Below, one piece after another: positions 44,201 to 52,337 of a stretch of DNA of 64,000 bases. Position 1 is the first letter of the stretch. The number at the start of each line of letters is the position of its first letter. The notes beneath the pieces were generated by a model. That model was not told the DNA's origin and did not search any database. It worked only from the letters and a program-made list of their open reading frames with translations. This DNA is from Clostridiales bacterium UBA7285. GTDB taxonomy: Bacteria; Bacillota; Clostridia; Peptostreptococcales; Anaerovoracaceae. A program made the position numbers and the translations under genes. The stretch covers positions 35,824 through 99,823 of the forward strand of contig DKRJ01000004.1 in assembly GCA_002472145.1 (NCBI GenBank), written 5' to 3'.

Positions 44201-45022
44201 TTTTATCGTCCTGCTGTCGATGTAGAAAACTTTTCCCGCTACGGTAACGTCGGAAGACTCCGGAGTGATCTCGCTCATAGGCGTGATCTGGTCGGTGAGT
44301 TCCTGAGTGCCGACTAGGATATTGCCTTCTGCCGGGGCGTTCAAGTCTTTCCGCTTCCTGTTCGCGGCGGCGTACTGACCGTCCCTGCCTCCAGACCGGT
44401 CTTTGTTTTTACCGTTCTTCTTCTCTTCCCGGAGGATCTGCTCTGCCTTTTCGGCGCGGGCTTTGTTCTCCTCCAGGATCTGCTCGAGGTCCCTCTCGTT
44501 CTGCTCAGCCATCATCTGCGCCGTCTCGCGCAGCAGTTCGTCGACGTTCTCGAACACTACCCTCAGGTCGAGCGACAGGAAATCCTTTATGAGTTTTGAA
44601 AAAGCCCCGGCAAGCTTCTGATTCAGGCTTTCGGCGGCCACGCTGCCCATTGTCCCTATGCGGCAGATGCCGTCAGAGATGCTGACCTTTTCGGGTACGA
44701 TGCACCTGGTGATCGCCGCGTATTCGCCGTTTACGATCTTTATCGCGTAAGGAAGAAAATTCTCAACAGTCTTTTCGTCCGAGGATACCGGGTCGACGCA
44801 TCTCCAGGAGACCTTTACGTCGGTGATGTCGTCCGACGCTGAGGCCAGAGCCTCCTTGACCTTAGGCAGGTCGTCAAAAGGTATGACGAAATTGAGTTTA
44901 AGTTTTGCCTTAAGCACTCCTGTCCTGCTGTCGATATACGATTCGCTCGCGTCAAAACGACACTTTTCCGGATCGTCTACCCCGGCTTTTTCAAAATCTA
45001 TGATCTCAAGCAGATTGTTCAT
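41204..45022 (-). CDS. polC: DNA polymerase III alpha subunit, PolC type, lacking the exonuclease domain
   Basis: PolC is the main replicase of Firmicutes. Along 1272 residues one sees the N-terminal domain, an OB domain (about 235-345), the PHP domain starting HCH (358-360), a thumb/palm region, a zinc site (Cys 747, 750, 772, 775), the catalytic PDIDLNF (Asp 801, 803), fingers, and a C-terminal QLCFL resembling the clamp-binding motif. The DEDD 3'-5' exonuclease that normally sits inside PHP (motif FDVETTG) is absent: PHP passes directly from YGMEGYVLDDSD (about 422-433) to KPTYHIILLA (446-455). The protein is about 165 residues shorter than the B. subtilis one, matching that domain. The frame is intact. 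ispG ends at the base before its start codon. Confidence 0.95.
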   Translation of the reverse strand: MNNLLEIIDFEKAGVDDPEKCRFDASESYIDSRTGVLKAKLKLNFVIPFDDLPKVKEALASASDDITDVKVSWRCVDPVSSDEKTVENFLPYAIKIVNGEYAAITRCIVPEKVSISDGICRIGTMGSVAAESLNQKLAGAFSKLIKDFLSLDLRVVFENVDELLRETAQMMAEQNERDLEQILEENKARAEKAEQILREEKKNGKNKDRSGGRDGQYAAANRKRKDLNAPAEGNILVGTQELTDQITPMSEITPESSDVTVAGKVFYIDSRTIKSGSTLVTIYITDDRTSLALKMFLTSEKWAELERSLSDGDFVKVHGSAEWDTYDNMLTIRADGIERGQAEERVETYEGKKRVELHCHTKMSAMDGLSDVKNVVMTAARWGQPAVAITDHGVVQSFPDAADAADKLAGDKNDPKHIKIIYGMEGYVLDDSDCVREDGTIEYKRKPTYHIILLAATQEGLKNLYKLVSVSHIDYFYKRPRLPKSVINKYRSGLIIGSACQAGEVYSAVARGADDAELDEIASFYDYLEIQPLINNRFMIAEGTADEEKLRDNNRRIIECGRRLGKLTAATTDAHYENPGDAIYRDVIQAGMGFDKTESGEGLYLRTTAEMLEEFSYLGDDVAYEVVVENTNKIADMISDGIRPVPKGKYPPKIPHADEILRDTCMSRARELYGDPLPELIQDRLDTELNSIIGNGYAVMYVSAQMLVKKSLDDGYLVGSRGSVGSSFAATMAGITEVNPLPPHYRCPKCRHVEWGDPDKYEVGADMPDKDCPECGTKMAKDGFSIPFATFLGFKGDKEPDIDLNFAGEEQPVAHRYVGTIFGDKNVYKAGTVLSIQEDTAKAFVRKYAENRNIPVSPTELVRLAKGCVGVKRTTGQHPGGIVIVPDDHDIIEFCPVQRPANSTGSDIVTTHFDYHKIDKNLLKLDILGHNIPSMIRQLQDMTGIDPLSIDLGDRKVLSIFRNTEALDIKDPDYKFVHGTYAIPEFGTRFVRQMLDDVKPERLGDLVKISGFSHGTDVWKNNAQDYIKNGTATIDEVISTRDDIMRYLIQKGLPNEASFKIMEDVRKNRPLRDDQLEMMHEHGVPQWYIDSCDKLQYLFPRAHAAAYVMMSFRMAWFKVYYPLEFYATVFTASASAFDADSIFKGKQACLDSIEAIAAMGRNATAKDKDRSDVFEIAYEMYARGFEFGKPALGVSDGVRFTVSDGKVIPAFSALEGLGESAARSLVEAYREKPFDTVEEAVTRAKLNKTAVESLRKYGAFDGMQETDQLCFL

Positions 45023-46078
45023 CTACCGTCCTTCTCTTTCGTCTATCAAAGCAAAAAGTTCGTCGACTATCCTGTCCTCCGGAACGGATTTTACGATCTC
45101 ACCTTTCGCGAATATCAGGCCTTTGCCTCTGCCTCCGGCAACGCCGTAGTCCGCCTCGCGGGCCTCTCCCGGTCCGTTCACGGCGCATCCCATCACGGCC
45201 ACCTTGATCCCTTTGCTGTAATTTCCCTGCCTGAGCCTGTCGTCGACCAGATCGGCGTATTTCTGCAGGTCTATCGCCGTCCTTCCGCACGTAGGACACG
45301 AGATCAGGTCATACGCAGGCTCCGACAGTCCGACTGTCTCCAGGATCTGTCTGGCAAAGAGCACTTCTTCGACCGGGTCGGCGGTAAGCGAGACCCTGAT
45401 GGTGTCGCCGATGCCCTCCAGCAGCAGCGCGCCGATGCCTATCGCGGATTTCAGTTTCCCGCGCCTTAACGTTCCCGCCTCAGTGACACCGACGTGGATC
45501 GGATGGTCAGTCCCGCGCGAAACGAGTTCATATGCTTCGGTGTTCATCTTCACGTCAGATGATTTGAGCGATACCACGAGATCGTCAAAGCCCATGTCTT
45601 CGATGAGGCGCAGGTTTCTCAGAGCGCTCTCGCACAGCCCGGCGGCTGTCACCCCGCCGTTCTTCTCGAGGATGTCCTTTTCAAGCGATCCGGAATTGAC
45701 GCCGACGCGTATCGGTATGCCCGCGCTCTTTGCGGCATTCACGACCTCGCGGACCTTCTCGGTGCTGCCGATGTTTCCCGGGTTTATCCTGATCTTGTCC
45801 GCTCCCGCCTCGATCGCTTTAAGCGCGAGTTTGTAGTCAAAATGTATGTCGGCCACGAGAGGCACGTCTGTCTTCTTTCTCACGCGCGCAAACGAGGAAG
45901 CGGCGTCCTCGTCGGGTATGGCGACTCTGACGATGTCGCAGCCCGCGTCGCTCAGCCTTTGTATCTGTGAGAGCAGAGCGTTCTCGTCGCGAGTGTCGAC
46001 GTTCGTCATCGACTGGATGCTGACCGGAGCTCCTCCGCCTATTATGATATTCCTTACCGTGACCGATTTTTTGCTCAT
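45023..46078 (-). CDS. ispG: 4-hydroxy-3-methylbut-2-enyl diphosphate synthase
   Basis: IspG is the penultimate enzyme of the MEP isoprenoid pathway and reductively opens MEcPP. The 351 residues form a TIM barrel followed by the 4Fe-4S domain with CPTCGRT (Cys 261, 264), GCAVNGPGE (Cys 298, Glu 305). GGAGG precedes the ATG. Together with dxr in the same run it supplies isoprenoids, presumably including undecaprenyl diphosphate made by UppS. Confidence 0.97.
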   Translation of the reverse strand: MSKKSVTVRNIIIGGGAPVSIQSMTNVDTRDENALLSQIQRLSDAGCDIVRVAIPDEDAASSFARVRKKTDVPLVADIHFDYKLALKAIEAGADKIRINPGNIGSTEKVREVVNAAKSAGIPIRVGVNSGSLEKDILEKNGGVTAAGLCESALRNLRLIEDMGFDDLVVSLKSSDVKMNTEAYELVSRGTDHPIHVGVTEAGTLRRGKLKSAIGIGALLLEGIGDTIRVSLTADPVEEVLFARQILETVGLSEPAYDLISCPTCGRTAIDLQKYADLVDDRLRQGNYSKGIKVAVMGCAVNGPGEAREADYGVAGGRGKGLIFAKGEIVKSVPEDRIVDELFALIDEREGR

Positions 46079-46113
46079 CGTACGAACCTCCGCATTAGGC
46101 GCAATAATTCCGG

Positions 46114-46181
46114 GCGCCGTGCCACTGGCGCTGATCCCGTGACGGATCCTGACGCCGTGATCCCTGTCGCCGTGATCCTGA
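46114..46181. repeat. Degenerate short repeats between rseP and ispG
   Basis: On the minus strand four GGATC-starting units of 12-20 bp (GGATCACGGCG-type, two nearly identical) lie side by side and fill the gap between the ispG ribosome binding site region and the rseP stop. Confidence 0.65.
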
Positions 46182-46184
46182 GCG

Positions 46185-47210
46185 CTAATATCCGAGCAGC
46201 CTGATTATGTCGTGCCCTGTCACGAAAATCGCCAGCCCCATCAGCAGAGCCAGCCCGACAGAGTGTACTATTCCCTCAGTCCTGTCAGATATCGCTTTAC
46301 CTGTCGCCAGCCTGATGAAGACAAATATGATCCTGCCTCCGTCGAGAGCCGGGAGCGGGAGAAGGTTGAAGATCCCGACGTTCACGCAGACGAGCGCGAC
46401 GATATACATGTAATACAGGAATCCGTACTGCGTCGTGTCGCTGACCACCTGAACGATCCCGACAGGCCCGGAGACGCTGTCCAGCGGATCGTCCGATTTG
46501 AAAATATCACCGAACGCCTTGAATATGTATTTTGTCATCTGCCCTGTGGAGACGGCCCCGTCCCTGACTGCGTACGCGACGTTATGCTCCACTTTCGACG
46601 TTATGCCGATTATGTACCTGCCGTCCTCGGATCTTTCAGGCGTCATGCTGAAACTTTCAAGGCTGCCGCCGCGCTCGACCGTGACGTCGATCACCGTGTT
46701 CTCGTCCACGTTGTCGCCGAAAGCCTCCGATATCTCGCTCCACTGGTCTATCTGCGTGCCGTTGATCTCCACGATCCTGTCGCCCGGCTCGATACCGGCT
46801 TCCGCGGCGGGGCTCCCCGCCGTGACGTCAGCGATCGTCGTCGTGAGTTGTCCTCCGACGGCGCATATTATCGTCAAAATGATAAAAGCGGTGAAGAAGT
46901 TCATAGCCGCTCCGGCGAACAGGATTATGATCTTCTGCCACCATTTTTTGTTGTTGAAGGCGCGCGGGTTGTCGCCAGATTCCTCGGTGTCCTCGCCTTC
47001 CATGGCAGTGAATCCGCCTATCGGTATCGCGCGTATCGTATAGAGCGTCTCTTTCCCCTGTTTTTTAAAGAGGATCGGCCCCATTCCGAAAGCGAACTCA
47101 TTGACCTGTACATTGCAGGCCCTCGCGGCGAGCATGTGTCCGAGCTCGTGCGGGAATATCAGCACTGCGAACAAAAGTATCACGAGGATAATGATATATA
47201 TGACTGTCAT
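46185..47210 (-). CDS. rseP: RseP/RasP site-2 metalloprotease
   Basis: This intramembrane zinc protease cleaves anti-sigma factors and remnant signal peptides. The HELGH motif lies in the first helix (His21, Glu22, His25), a PDZ domain with AGIEPGDRIVEINGTQI is central (about 115-190), and NLLPLPALDGGR with the third zinc ligand region is near residue 275. Length (341) suits the single-PDZ Firmicutes form. It overlaps dxr by 4 bases. Confidence 0.95.
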   Translation of the reverse strand: MTVIYIIILVILLFAVLIFPHELGHMLAARACNVQVNEFAFGMGPILFKKQGKETLYTIRAIPIGGFTAMEGEDTEESGDNPRAFNNKKWWQKIIILFAGAAMNFFTAFIILTIICAVGGQLTTTIADVTAGSPAAEAGIEPGDRIVEINGTQIDQWSEISEAFGDNVDENTVIDVTVERGGSLESFSMTPERSEDGRYIIGITSKVEHNVAYAVRDGAVSTGQMTKYIFKAFGDIFKSDDPLDSVSGPVGIVQVVSDTTQYGFLYYMYIVALVCVNVGIFNLLPLPALDGGRIIFVFIRLATGKAISDRTEGIVHSVGLALLMGLAIFVTGHDIIRLLGY

Positions 47211-48376
47211 CTGTTCCTCCCGTATTTGTCGATCAGGAGAGCCGCGTCCGCTCTGGCCTGTCGATCCGCCTCAAGGATATCGTCTAACGTCTCCCGTCCC
47301 GGACTGTGCATATCGAGTACCGCCTCGATCACATCGGCGATCTGCGGGAAGCCTGTCCTGCCGTCCAGGAACGCCTGCACGAGCACCTCGTTCGCTCCGT
47401 TCAGAGCCGCGGGATACGTACCGCCCTCGCGTGAAGCGCGGATCGCGAGCGGCAGGCACCTGAACGTTTCCGTATCAGGCTCCTCGAACGTGAGCCCTCC
47501 GCACTCCGTCAGATCGAGGCTCCTGCCCGAATACGAAAGCCTGTCGGGATATCCCAGGGCAACGCTTATCGGGATCCTCATATCCGGCGTCCCGAGTTGA
47601 GCCATGACAGCCGTATCCTCGAATTCAACGGCTGAATGGACTATGCTCTGCGGGTGTACGAGAACCTTTATATCGTCAATATCCACTCCGAACAGCCATT
47701 TAGCCTCTATACACTCGAAGCCTTTGTTCATCAGCGTCGCGGAGTCTATCGTTACTTTCTTTCCCATATGCCAGTTCGGGTGCTTAAGCGCCTGCTCCGG
47801 CGTTATATCCTTAAGTTCGTCTGCGCTGCAGCCTCTGAACGGACCTCCCGACGCGGTGAGAAGTATTCTCTTTATCTTCTGCCCGCGGTTTCCCTCAAGG
47901 CATTGAAATATCGCGCTGTGCTCGCTGTCCACAGGCAGCATCCTGACACCGTGCTCCCTGACAGCATCCATTATCACACTTCCGCCCGCCACGAGCGTTT
48001 CTTTGTTCGCAAGCGCTATATCGTGCCCGGCGCAGATCGCGTGATACGTCGGAACGAGCCCGGCTATCCCGGTGACGGAGTTTACGAGCACGTCGCACTC
48101 ATGTTCTGCCGCCCGGATCATCCCGTCCGTGCCCCAGTCGAACGCCACGTCGGAAAGATCGGTATCCGCATAGCGCTGTCTGAGCTTTTTGGCGTCCGCT
48201 TCGGAGCCTGTCACGGCAAGCGCCGGGTGCCACTCCTCTATCTGCTTTGCGAGGAGCTCTATGTTTTTTCCGCACGTCAAAGAAGAGGCCGAAAACATAT
48301 CGCGGTGCTCTCTCATCACGTCAAGCGTCTGTGTTCCTATGGACCCGGTGCTTCCGAGGATGGTGACCTTCTTCAT
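47207..48376 (-). CDS. dxr: 1-deoxy-D-xylulose 5-phosphate reductoisomerase
   Basis: Dxr converts DXP to MEP with NADPH, the first committed step of the pathway. The 389 residues have the GSTGSIGTQTLDV nucleotide-binding loop, LANKETLVAGG, PVDSEHSAIFQCL with substrate and metal ligands, and LTASGGPF. It stands between uppS and rseP. In many bacteria cdsA separates uppS from dxr; here only 22 bases do. Confidence 0.97.
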   Translation of the reverse strand: MKKVTILGSTGSIGTQTLDVMREHRDMFSASSLTCGKNIELLAKQIEEWHPALAVTGSEADAKKLRQRYADTDLSDVAFDWGTDGMIRAAEHECDVLVNSVTGIAGLVPTYHAICAGHDIALANKETLVAGGSVIMDAVREHGVRMLPVDSEHSAIFQCLEGNRGQKIKRILLTASGGPFRGCSADELKDITPEQALKHPNWHMGKKVTIDSATLMNKGFECIEAKWLFGVDIDDIKVLVHPQSIVHSAVEFEDTAVMAQLGTPDMRIPISVALGYPDRLSYSGRSLDLTECGGLTFEEPDTETFRCLPLAIRASREGGTYPAALNGANEVLVQAFLDGRTGFPQIADVIEAVLDMHSPGRETLDDILEADRQARADAALLIDKYGRNR

Positions 48377-48398
48377 TCCGATTCTCCCACGCGCAGGC

Positions 48399-49148
48399 TT
48401 ATCTGCCGCCGAACCTGCGCTCGCGCGTTCTGTACTGTTCTATGATGGAGTCGAATTCCTCGGGCGTGAAATCCGGCCAGAGCGTATCCGTGAAGGCGAA
48501 TTCGCTGTAGGCGCACTGCCAGAGGAGGAAATTCGAGAGCCTGAGTTCGCCGCTCGTCCTGATTATCAGATCCGGGTCAGGAACATTCCCGTTCTCGTCG
48601 CCCGTGTAGAGCGCGCGGGAGATGTCTTCGTCCGTCACCGGGCCGTCCTCCGGACGGCGGGACGATGCTATCCTGTTCACGGCGCGGACTATCTCTGCTC
48701 TGGAGCCGTAGTTCATCGCTATGTTGAACTGCATGCCCGTGTTGTCCTCAGTGGTCCTGATCATGTTATCGAGACTGTTCCTGGCGTTATCCGGGATGGC
48801 CGAATAATCGCCTATGACGCGTACCTTCACGTTATTCCTGTCAAGTTCGGCGAGTTCCTTGGCGGCGTATTTGATCAGCAGGGAAAAGATCGCTCCGACC
48901 TCCTCTAGCGAGCGCTTCCAGTTTTCCGTCGAAAACGCGTAGACCGTGAGGTATCTGATGCCGTCATCCGACGCGCGCCTGACGATGTTCTCCATCGCAG
49001 TCATACCGGCGTTGTGCCCGGCCGCCCGCGGAAGGCGGCGTTTAGCCGCCCAGCGACCGTTGCCATCCATTATGATGGCTACGTGCGCCGGAACAGGGCG
49101 GAGATTTCCGTTATTACTTTTATTGTCATTAACTTTGTTTTCTGACAT
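48399..49148 (-). CDS. uppS: Undecaprenyl diphosphate synthase
   Basis: UppS makes the C55 lipid carrier for wall polymers by cis-prenyl addition. The 249 residues include VAIIMDGNGRWA with the catalytic Asp, GHNAGM, YAFSTENWKRS and the C-terminal RTSGELRLSNFLLWQ plus the FTPEEF segment. The ATG at 49148 is preferred over one 6 codons upstream because GAGGG lies 5 bases before it. The first 20 residues are Asn/Lys-rich and not conserved. Confidence 0.96.
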   Translation of the reverse strand: MSENKVNDNKSNNGNLRPVPAHVAIIMDGNGRWAAKRRLPRAAGHNAGMTAMENIVRRASDDGIRYLTVYAFSTENWKRSLEEVGAIFSLLIKYAAKELAELDRNNVKVRVIGDYSAIPDNARNSLDNMIRTTEDNTGMQFNIAMNYGSRAEIVRAVNRIASSRRPEDGPVTDEDISRALYTGDENGNVPDPDLIIRTSGELRLSNFLLWQCAYSEFAFTDTLWPDFTPEEFDSIIEQYRTRERRFGGR

Positions 49149-49169
49149 TTTTCCCTCTATTAGCAACAG

Positions 49170-49199
49170 CGGGCCGTCCGCTTAAGCGCGGGCAGCCCG
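49170..49199. other. GC-rich hairpin between frr and uppS
   Basis: A 12-bp inverted repeat with one mismatch (49170-49181 and 49188-49199) lies in the operon gap. T-rich sequence follows only on the plus strand, which carries no gene here, so it is not a terminator for the operon; it may be an mRNA-stability or processing element. Confidence 0.5.
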
Positions 49200-49229
49200 T
49201 TTTACTTTTACGTAAGTTGCCGTTATCCT

Positions 49230-49778
49230 CTAAACCGCCATGATCTCCTTGTCTTTTTCGGAGATTATCCGGTCTATCTCCTTGACGGCGTTTTCGATCG
49301 TCTTTTCGACCTTTTCGGTCTCGACCTTCAGTTCATCCTCGGAGATGTCGCCGGCCTTCTGCGATTTCTTCAGTTTTTCGATCGAATCCCTGCGCAGGTT
49401 CCTGACGGCCACCTTTGCTTCCTCGCCCATCTTTTTTACGGTCTTCGTAAGTTCCACACGCCTCTCCTCGGTCAGCGCCGGGATCACGAGGCGGATCAGT
49501 TTGCCGTCGTTCGTCGGGTTGATACCGAGGTCCGATTTATTTATCGCCTTCTCGATCTCACCGATCGATTTAGGGTCAAACGGCGAGATGAGCAGCGTCC
49601 TCGGCTCCGGAACTGAAATGTTCGCGATGTTCTTAAGCGGCGTATCGGTTCCGTAGTACGAAACAGTCACCTTATCGAGAAGAGCCGGATTTGCTCTGCC
49701 CGCGCGAACGGTGTTGAGTTCTTCCTTCAGGATCTTCTGGCTGCTTGCGATCCTTTCCTCTAAGCTTTTTTCTGCCAT
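49230..49778 (-). CDS. frr: Ribosome recycling factor
   Basis: RRF splits post-termination ribosomes with EF-G. The 182 residues include LRAGRANPALLDKV (here TVRAGRANPALLDKVTVSYYG), IGEIEKAI and a C-terminal helix. GGAGG precedes the ATG at 49778, which excludes the longer open frame. It follows pyrH by 14 bases, as in most bacteria. Confidence 0.97.
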   Translation of the reverse strand: MAEKSLEERIASSQKILKEELNTVRAGRANPALLDKVTVSYYGTDTPLKNIANISVPEPRTLLISPFDPKSIGEIEKAINKSDLGINPTNDGKLIRLVIPALTEERRVELTKTVKKMGEEAKVAVRNLRRDSIEKLKKSQKAGDISEDELKVETEKVEKTIENAVKEIDRIISEKDKEIMAV

Positions 49779-49792
49779 TTTTCTGTCCTCCG

Positions 49793-50518
49793 CTAAACTT
49801 CTTCCTTGATGATCGTTCCTATCTTTTCGCCACACACCGCTTTCAGGATGTTGCCCTCGTCGGACACCCCGAAGACGTGGATCGCGATGTTATTCTCGCG
49901 GCAGAGCGTGACAGCCGTCATATCCATCACCTTCAGGTCCTGATCTATGACCGCCTTATACGTCAGTTCGTCGTATCTGACCGCGTTCGGATTCTTCTCC
50001 GGATCGTCGGAATACACGGCGTCGATGTTCTTTGCCAAAAGGATCACTTCAGCGTCGATTTCTGCCGCCCTCAGCGCGGACGCCGTGTCCGTCGAGAAGA
50101 ACGGGCTTCCGATGCCTGCACCGAAGATGACGACTTCCTTCTTTTCCAGACGGCTGATCGCCTTCATTCTTGCGTAAGGCTCGGCGATCTCGCGCATCTC
50201 TATAGCTGTCTGGACTCTGGCCTTCACTCCTTTAGTGAGGAGAGCGGACTGGAGAGCAAGCGCGTTCATGACGGTGGCAAGCATCCCCATGTAGTCTGCG
50301 GTAGCACGGTCCATATTCTCGCTGCTGCGGCCGCGCCAGAAATTGCCTCCTCCGACGACGACAGCCATCTCGACTCCGAGGTCGGACGCCTCTTTAATGG
50401 CGCCCGCGACCTTATCGGTCATCGAGTCGTCTATGCCGAATCTCTTATCGCCGGCGAGCGCCTCGCCGCTTACCTTCAGCAGGACGCGCTTATATTTCGG
50501 TTCTGGATCTCGTTCCAT
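49793..50518 (-). CDS. pyrH: UMP kinase
   Basis: A hexameric amino-acid-kinase-fold enzyme phosphorylating UMP. The 241 residues show [24 protein letters not shown], and [15 protein letters not shown]. It is the first gene of the pyrH-frr-uppS-dxr-rseP-ispG-polC run and has an extended -10 promoter directly upstream. Confidence 0.97.
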   Translation of the reverse strand: MERDPEPKYKRVLLKVSGEALAGDKRFGIDDSMTDKVAGAIKEASDLGVEMAVVVGGGNFWRGRSSENMDRATADYMGMLATVMNALALQSALLTKGVKARVQTAIEMREIAEPYARMKAISRLEKKEVVIFGAGIGSPFFSTDTASALRAAEIDAEVILLAKNIDAVYSDDPEKNPNAVRYDELTYKAVIDQDLKVMDMTAVTLCRENNIAIHVFGVSDEGNILKAVCGEKIGTIIKEEV

Positions 50519-50553
50519 ACAAGCCTCTTTCGTTGTTATTCTCAGACTCTGTT

Positions 50554-50562
50554 ATTATACCA
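50554..50562 (-). promoter_or_regulatory. Extended -10 promoter of pyrH
   Basis: TGGTATAAT on the minus strand (TATAAT at 50554-50559) lies 36 bases before the pyrH ATG. No good -35 is seen at 17 bp. Confidence 0.7.
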
Positions 50563-50576
50563 TAATCGGCGGGGCT

Positions 50577-52337
50577 TTATTTCTTTATTTTGAACTTTCC
50601 CCTCAGATCGTCCACGTCTTCTCTGGTGACGTACCGCTTGACGAGATTTTTGATCCTGTCGACGCTTCTGTTCAGAGTGCTGCCGGCTGTATATCCCACG
50701 ATCCGCATGGTGCTGCCGTCCAGGGCGTCCAGGTCGGTCTCGGTCATGCTGGTCACCATCACGCCGGATCTTATTTTGTCGAACGAGAACAGCCTGTACA
50801 GCGACTCTGAGTCGGCCGCCGGGAAGTCGTCAAAGTGAAAATCGGGCGATGAGGCAATCGACATCTTCCGTATCAGTTTGTTTCCGAGGAAAACGTCCCC
50901 ACTGTTTAATCTGCTCTGCACCCGCTTGCCGTAATATCCGTATCCGAAGGCCGCCGAGATCCTCGGGATCTCCCTGTATCCGGATATCCCCCTCATCTTC
51001 ACGAGAGCGGCGTCAAAGTCGCGCTCGCGCGATCCAGAAAGTTTCTTCCAAAGTATCTGCAGCGTGTCGGGCCCGAAGCAGAGCGGCTCGTCGATCATCA
51101 TGACGTACTCGCCCGATGCGGACCTGAGCGCCTGCTCCTTGAATTCCGCGTCGCTCGAGAACGAGCCGTCCTTCAGGAACTTCACGTTTTTTCTGGAGAC
51201 GATCTCTGCGAAAGACTCCTTCTCAGTCAGGTTTTGAGGGAGTATGAGCTCGAAGCGCTGGAAATTCTGCGTGTAAAGGCTTATAGCCGACATCAGTGCT
51301 TCCCTTTCGGACAGCATCGGAGTGATCGCTACGGACACGAGCGGCTTATATGCCAGCGTATCGGCGCCGCTCAAACTGTGCCTTATCTCCAGGTCGGACT
51401 GCCTCTCGCACAGGCTGCTCCATTCGTCCTCGGATATGTTCGCCCTGTACATGGCAAGGCGCTTAGAGATCTCTTCCGTGTAGTCCGCGTCGGCGTTCCA
51501 GATCGATCTGTACAGCGGCAGCAGGCCCTTTTCGGTCAGGAGAACGTAGAGCCGCTCCAGATACCTCGCCTCGCTCCTGTCGTCGCGGTCGTGTGAATTT
51601 TTGATGATCGCGGAAGCCTCTTCAATGAGCCTGTCATGCGCTTTGAAAGTCTCCTTTACGCGATTCTCCCCGTATGTGAGTTTCGGCGGGCGTGAGTCAA
51701 GGAAATACAGCCTTTCGGTGACGCAGACGAGGAACCCGACTCCGTGGACGGAAGGCTTTTTTGACAGTGCGGATAATGTGAAAACAAAATCGGCGGCATG
51801 CTGGAGTTCCTCGAACCTGATGCCGTTGTCCGCGAGGAACCCGCGTCTGAACATCTTGTCCGAAAGTCCCATGTCGCCCAGAAAATGGATATCCGAAGGG
51901 TCTATCGACAGTTTCATCGACAGCCTCTGAGAATCGCGTACGACGAACGTCTCGCCCAGGAATTTTTCTTCCGCCGTGCCGACGACTATGTCAGAGCACG
52001 TGCGCTTCGCCGTCCTGTACATCCTGCCGATCGAATCTTCCGGCAGGAAAGTGTTTTCTGAACAAAAAACGACGTATTCGCCCGACGCCTCCGCCAACGC
52101 AGCATTGAGCGCGTCGGCTCTCTGCCCGCCGCCCGGCTCCGCTATCCTTACGCGCGGATCCGACTCCGCCGCCTGGCGCATGAATTCCTTTACGTATTCC
52201 GGTGAATCCATGTCTACGAATATTATCTCCAGATCCTTGAAGGTCTGAGAAAGACACGAGCTGACAGATCCGCGCGGGCCGTCGTGCGCGCCGTACACAG
52301 CTGCGATAAGCGAAACGGCAGCATCCGTCTTTTTCAT
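50577..52337 (-). CDS. Two-module family 2 glycosyltransferase
   Basis: The 586-residue cytosolic protein starts with a GT-A module: VSLIAAVYGAHDG, then LEIIFVDMDSPEY and an LNAALAEASGEYVVFCSENTF stretch in which the usual DxD is not obvious. A second GT2-like module begins near residue 335 (PLVSVAITPMLSE) and contains SASGEYVMMIDEP. The first half of each is recognisable but the catalytic acidic motifs are altered, so one module may be inactive. It ends KFKIKK. Overlap with the downstream end of the cytidylyltransferase gene (4 bases) puts it in a surface-polymer operon. Confidence 0.75.
   Translation of the reverse strand: MKKTDAAVSLIAAVYGAHDGPRGSVSSCLSQTFKDLEIIFVDMDSPEYVKEFMRQAAESDPRVRIAEPGGGQRADALNAALAEASGEYVVFCSENTFLPEDSIGRMYRTAKRTCSDIVVGTAEEKFLGETFVVRDSQRLSMKLSIDPSDIHFLGDMGLSDKMFRRGFLADNGIRFEELQHAADFVFTLSALSKKPSVHGVGFLVCVTERLYFLDSRPPKLTYGENRVKETFKAHDRLIEEASAIIKNSHDRDDRSEARYLERLYVLLTEKGLLPLYRSIWNADADYTEEISKRLAMYRANISEDEWSSLCERQSDLEIRHSLSGADTLAYKPLVSVAITPMLSEREALMSAISLYTQNFQRFELILPQNLTEKESFAEIVSRKNVKFLKDGSFSSDAEFKEQALRSASGEYVMMIDEPLCFGPDTLQILWKKLSGSRERDFDAALVKMRGISGYREIPRISAAFGYGYYGKRVQSRLNSGDVFLGNKLIRKMSIASSPDFHFDDFPAADSESLYRLFSFDKIRSGVMVTSMTETDLDALDGSTMRIVGYTAGSTLNRSVDRIKNLVKRYVTREDVDDLRGKFKIKK

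Noticed and set aside
46212..47600. 462-codon plus-strand open frame
   Set aside because: Antisense to rseP and dxr; composition mirrors the real genes and no protein motif is visible.
49170..49199. Terminator between frr and uppS
   Set aside because: The T-run lies on the plus-strand side only, where there is no gene, and the flanking genes form a conserved operon read on the minus strand.
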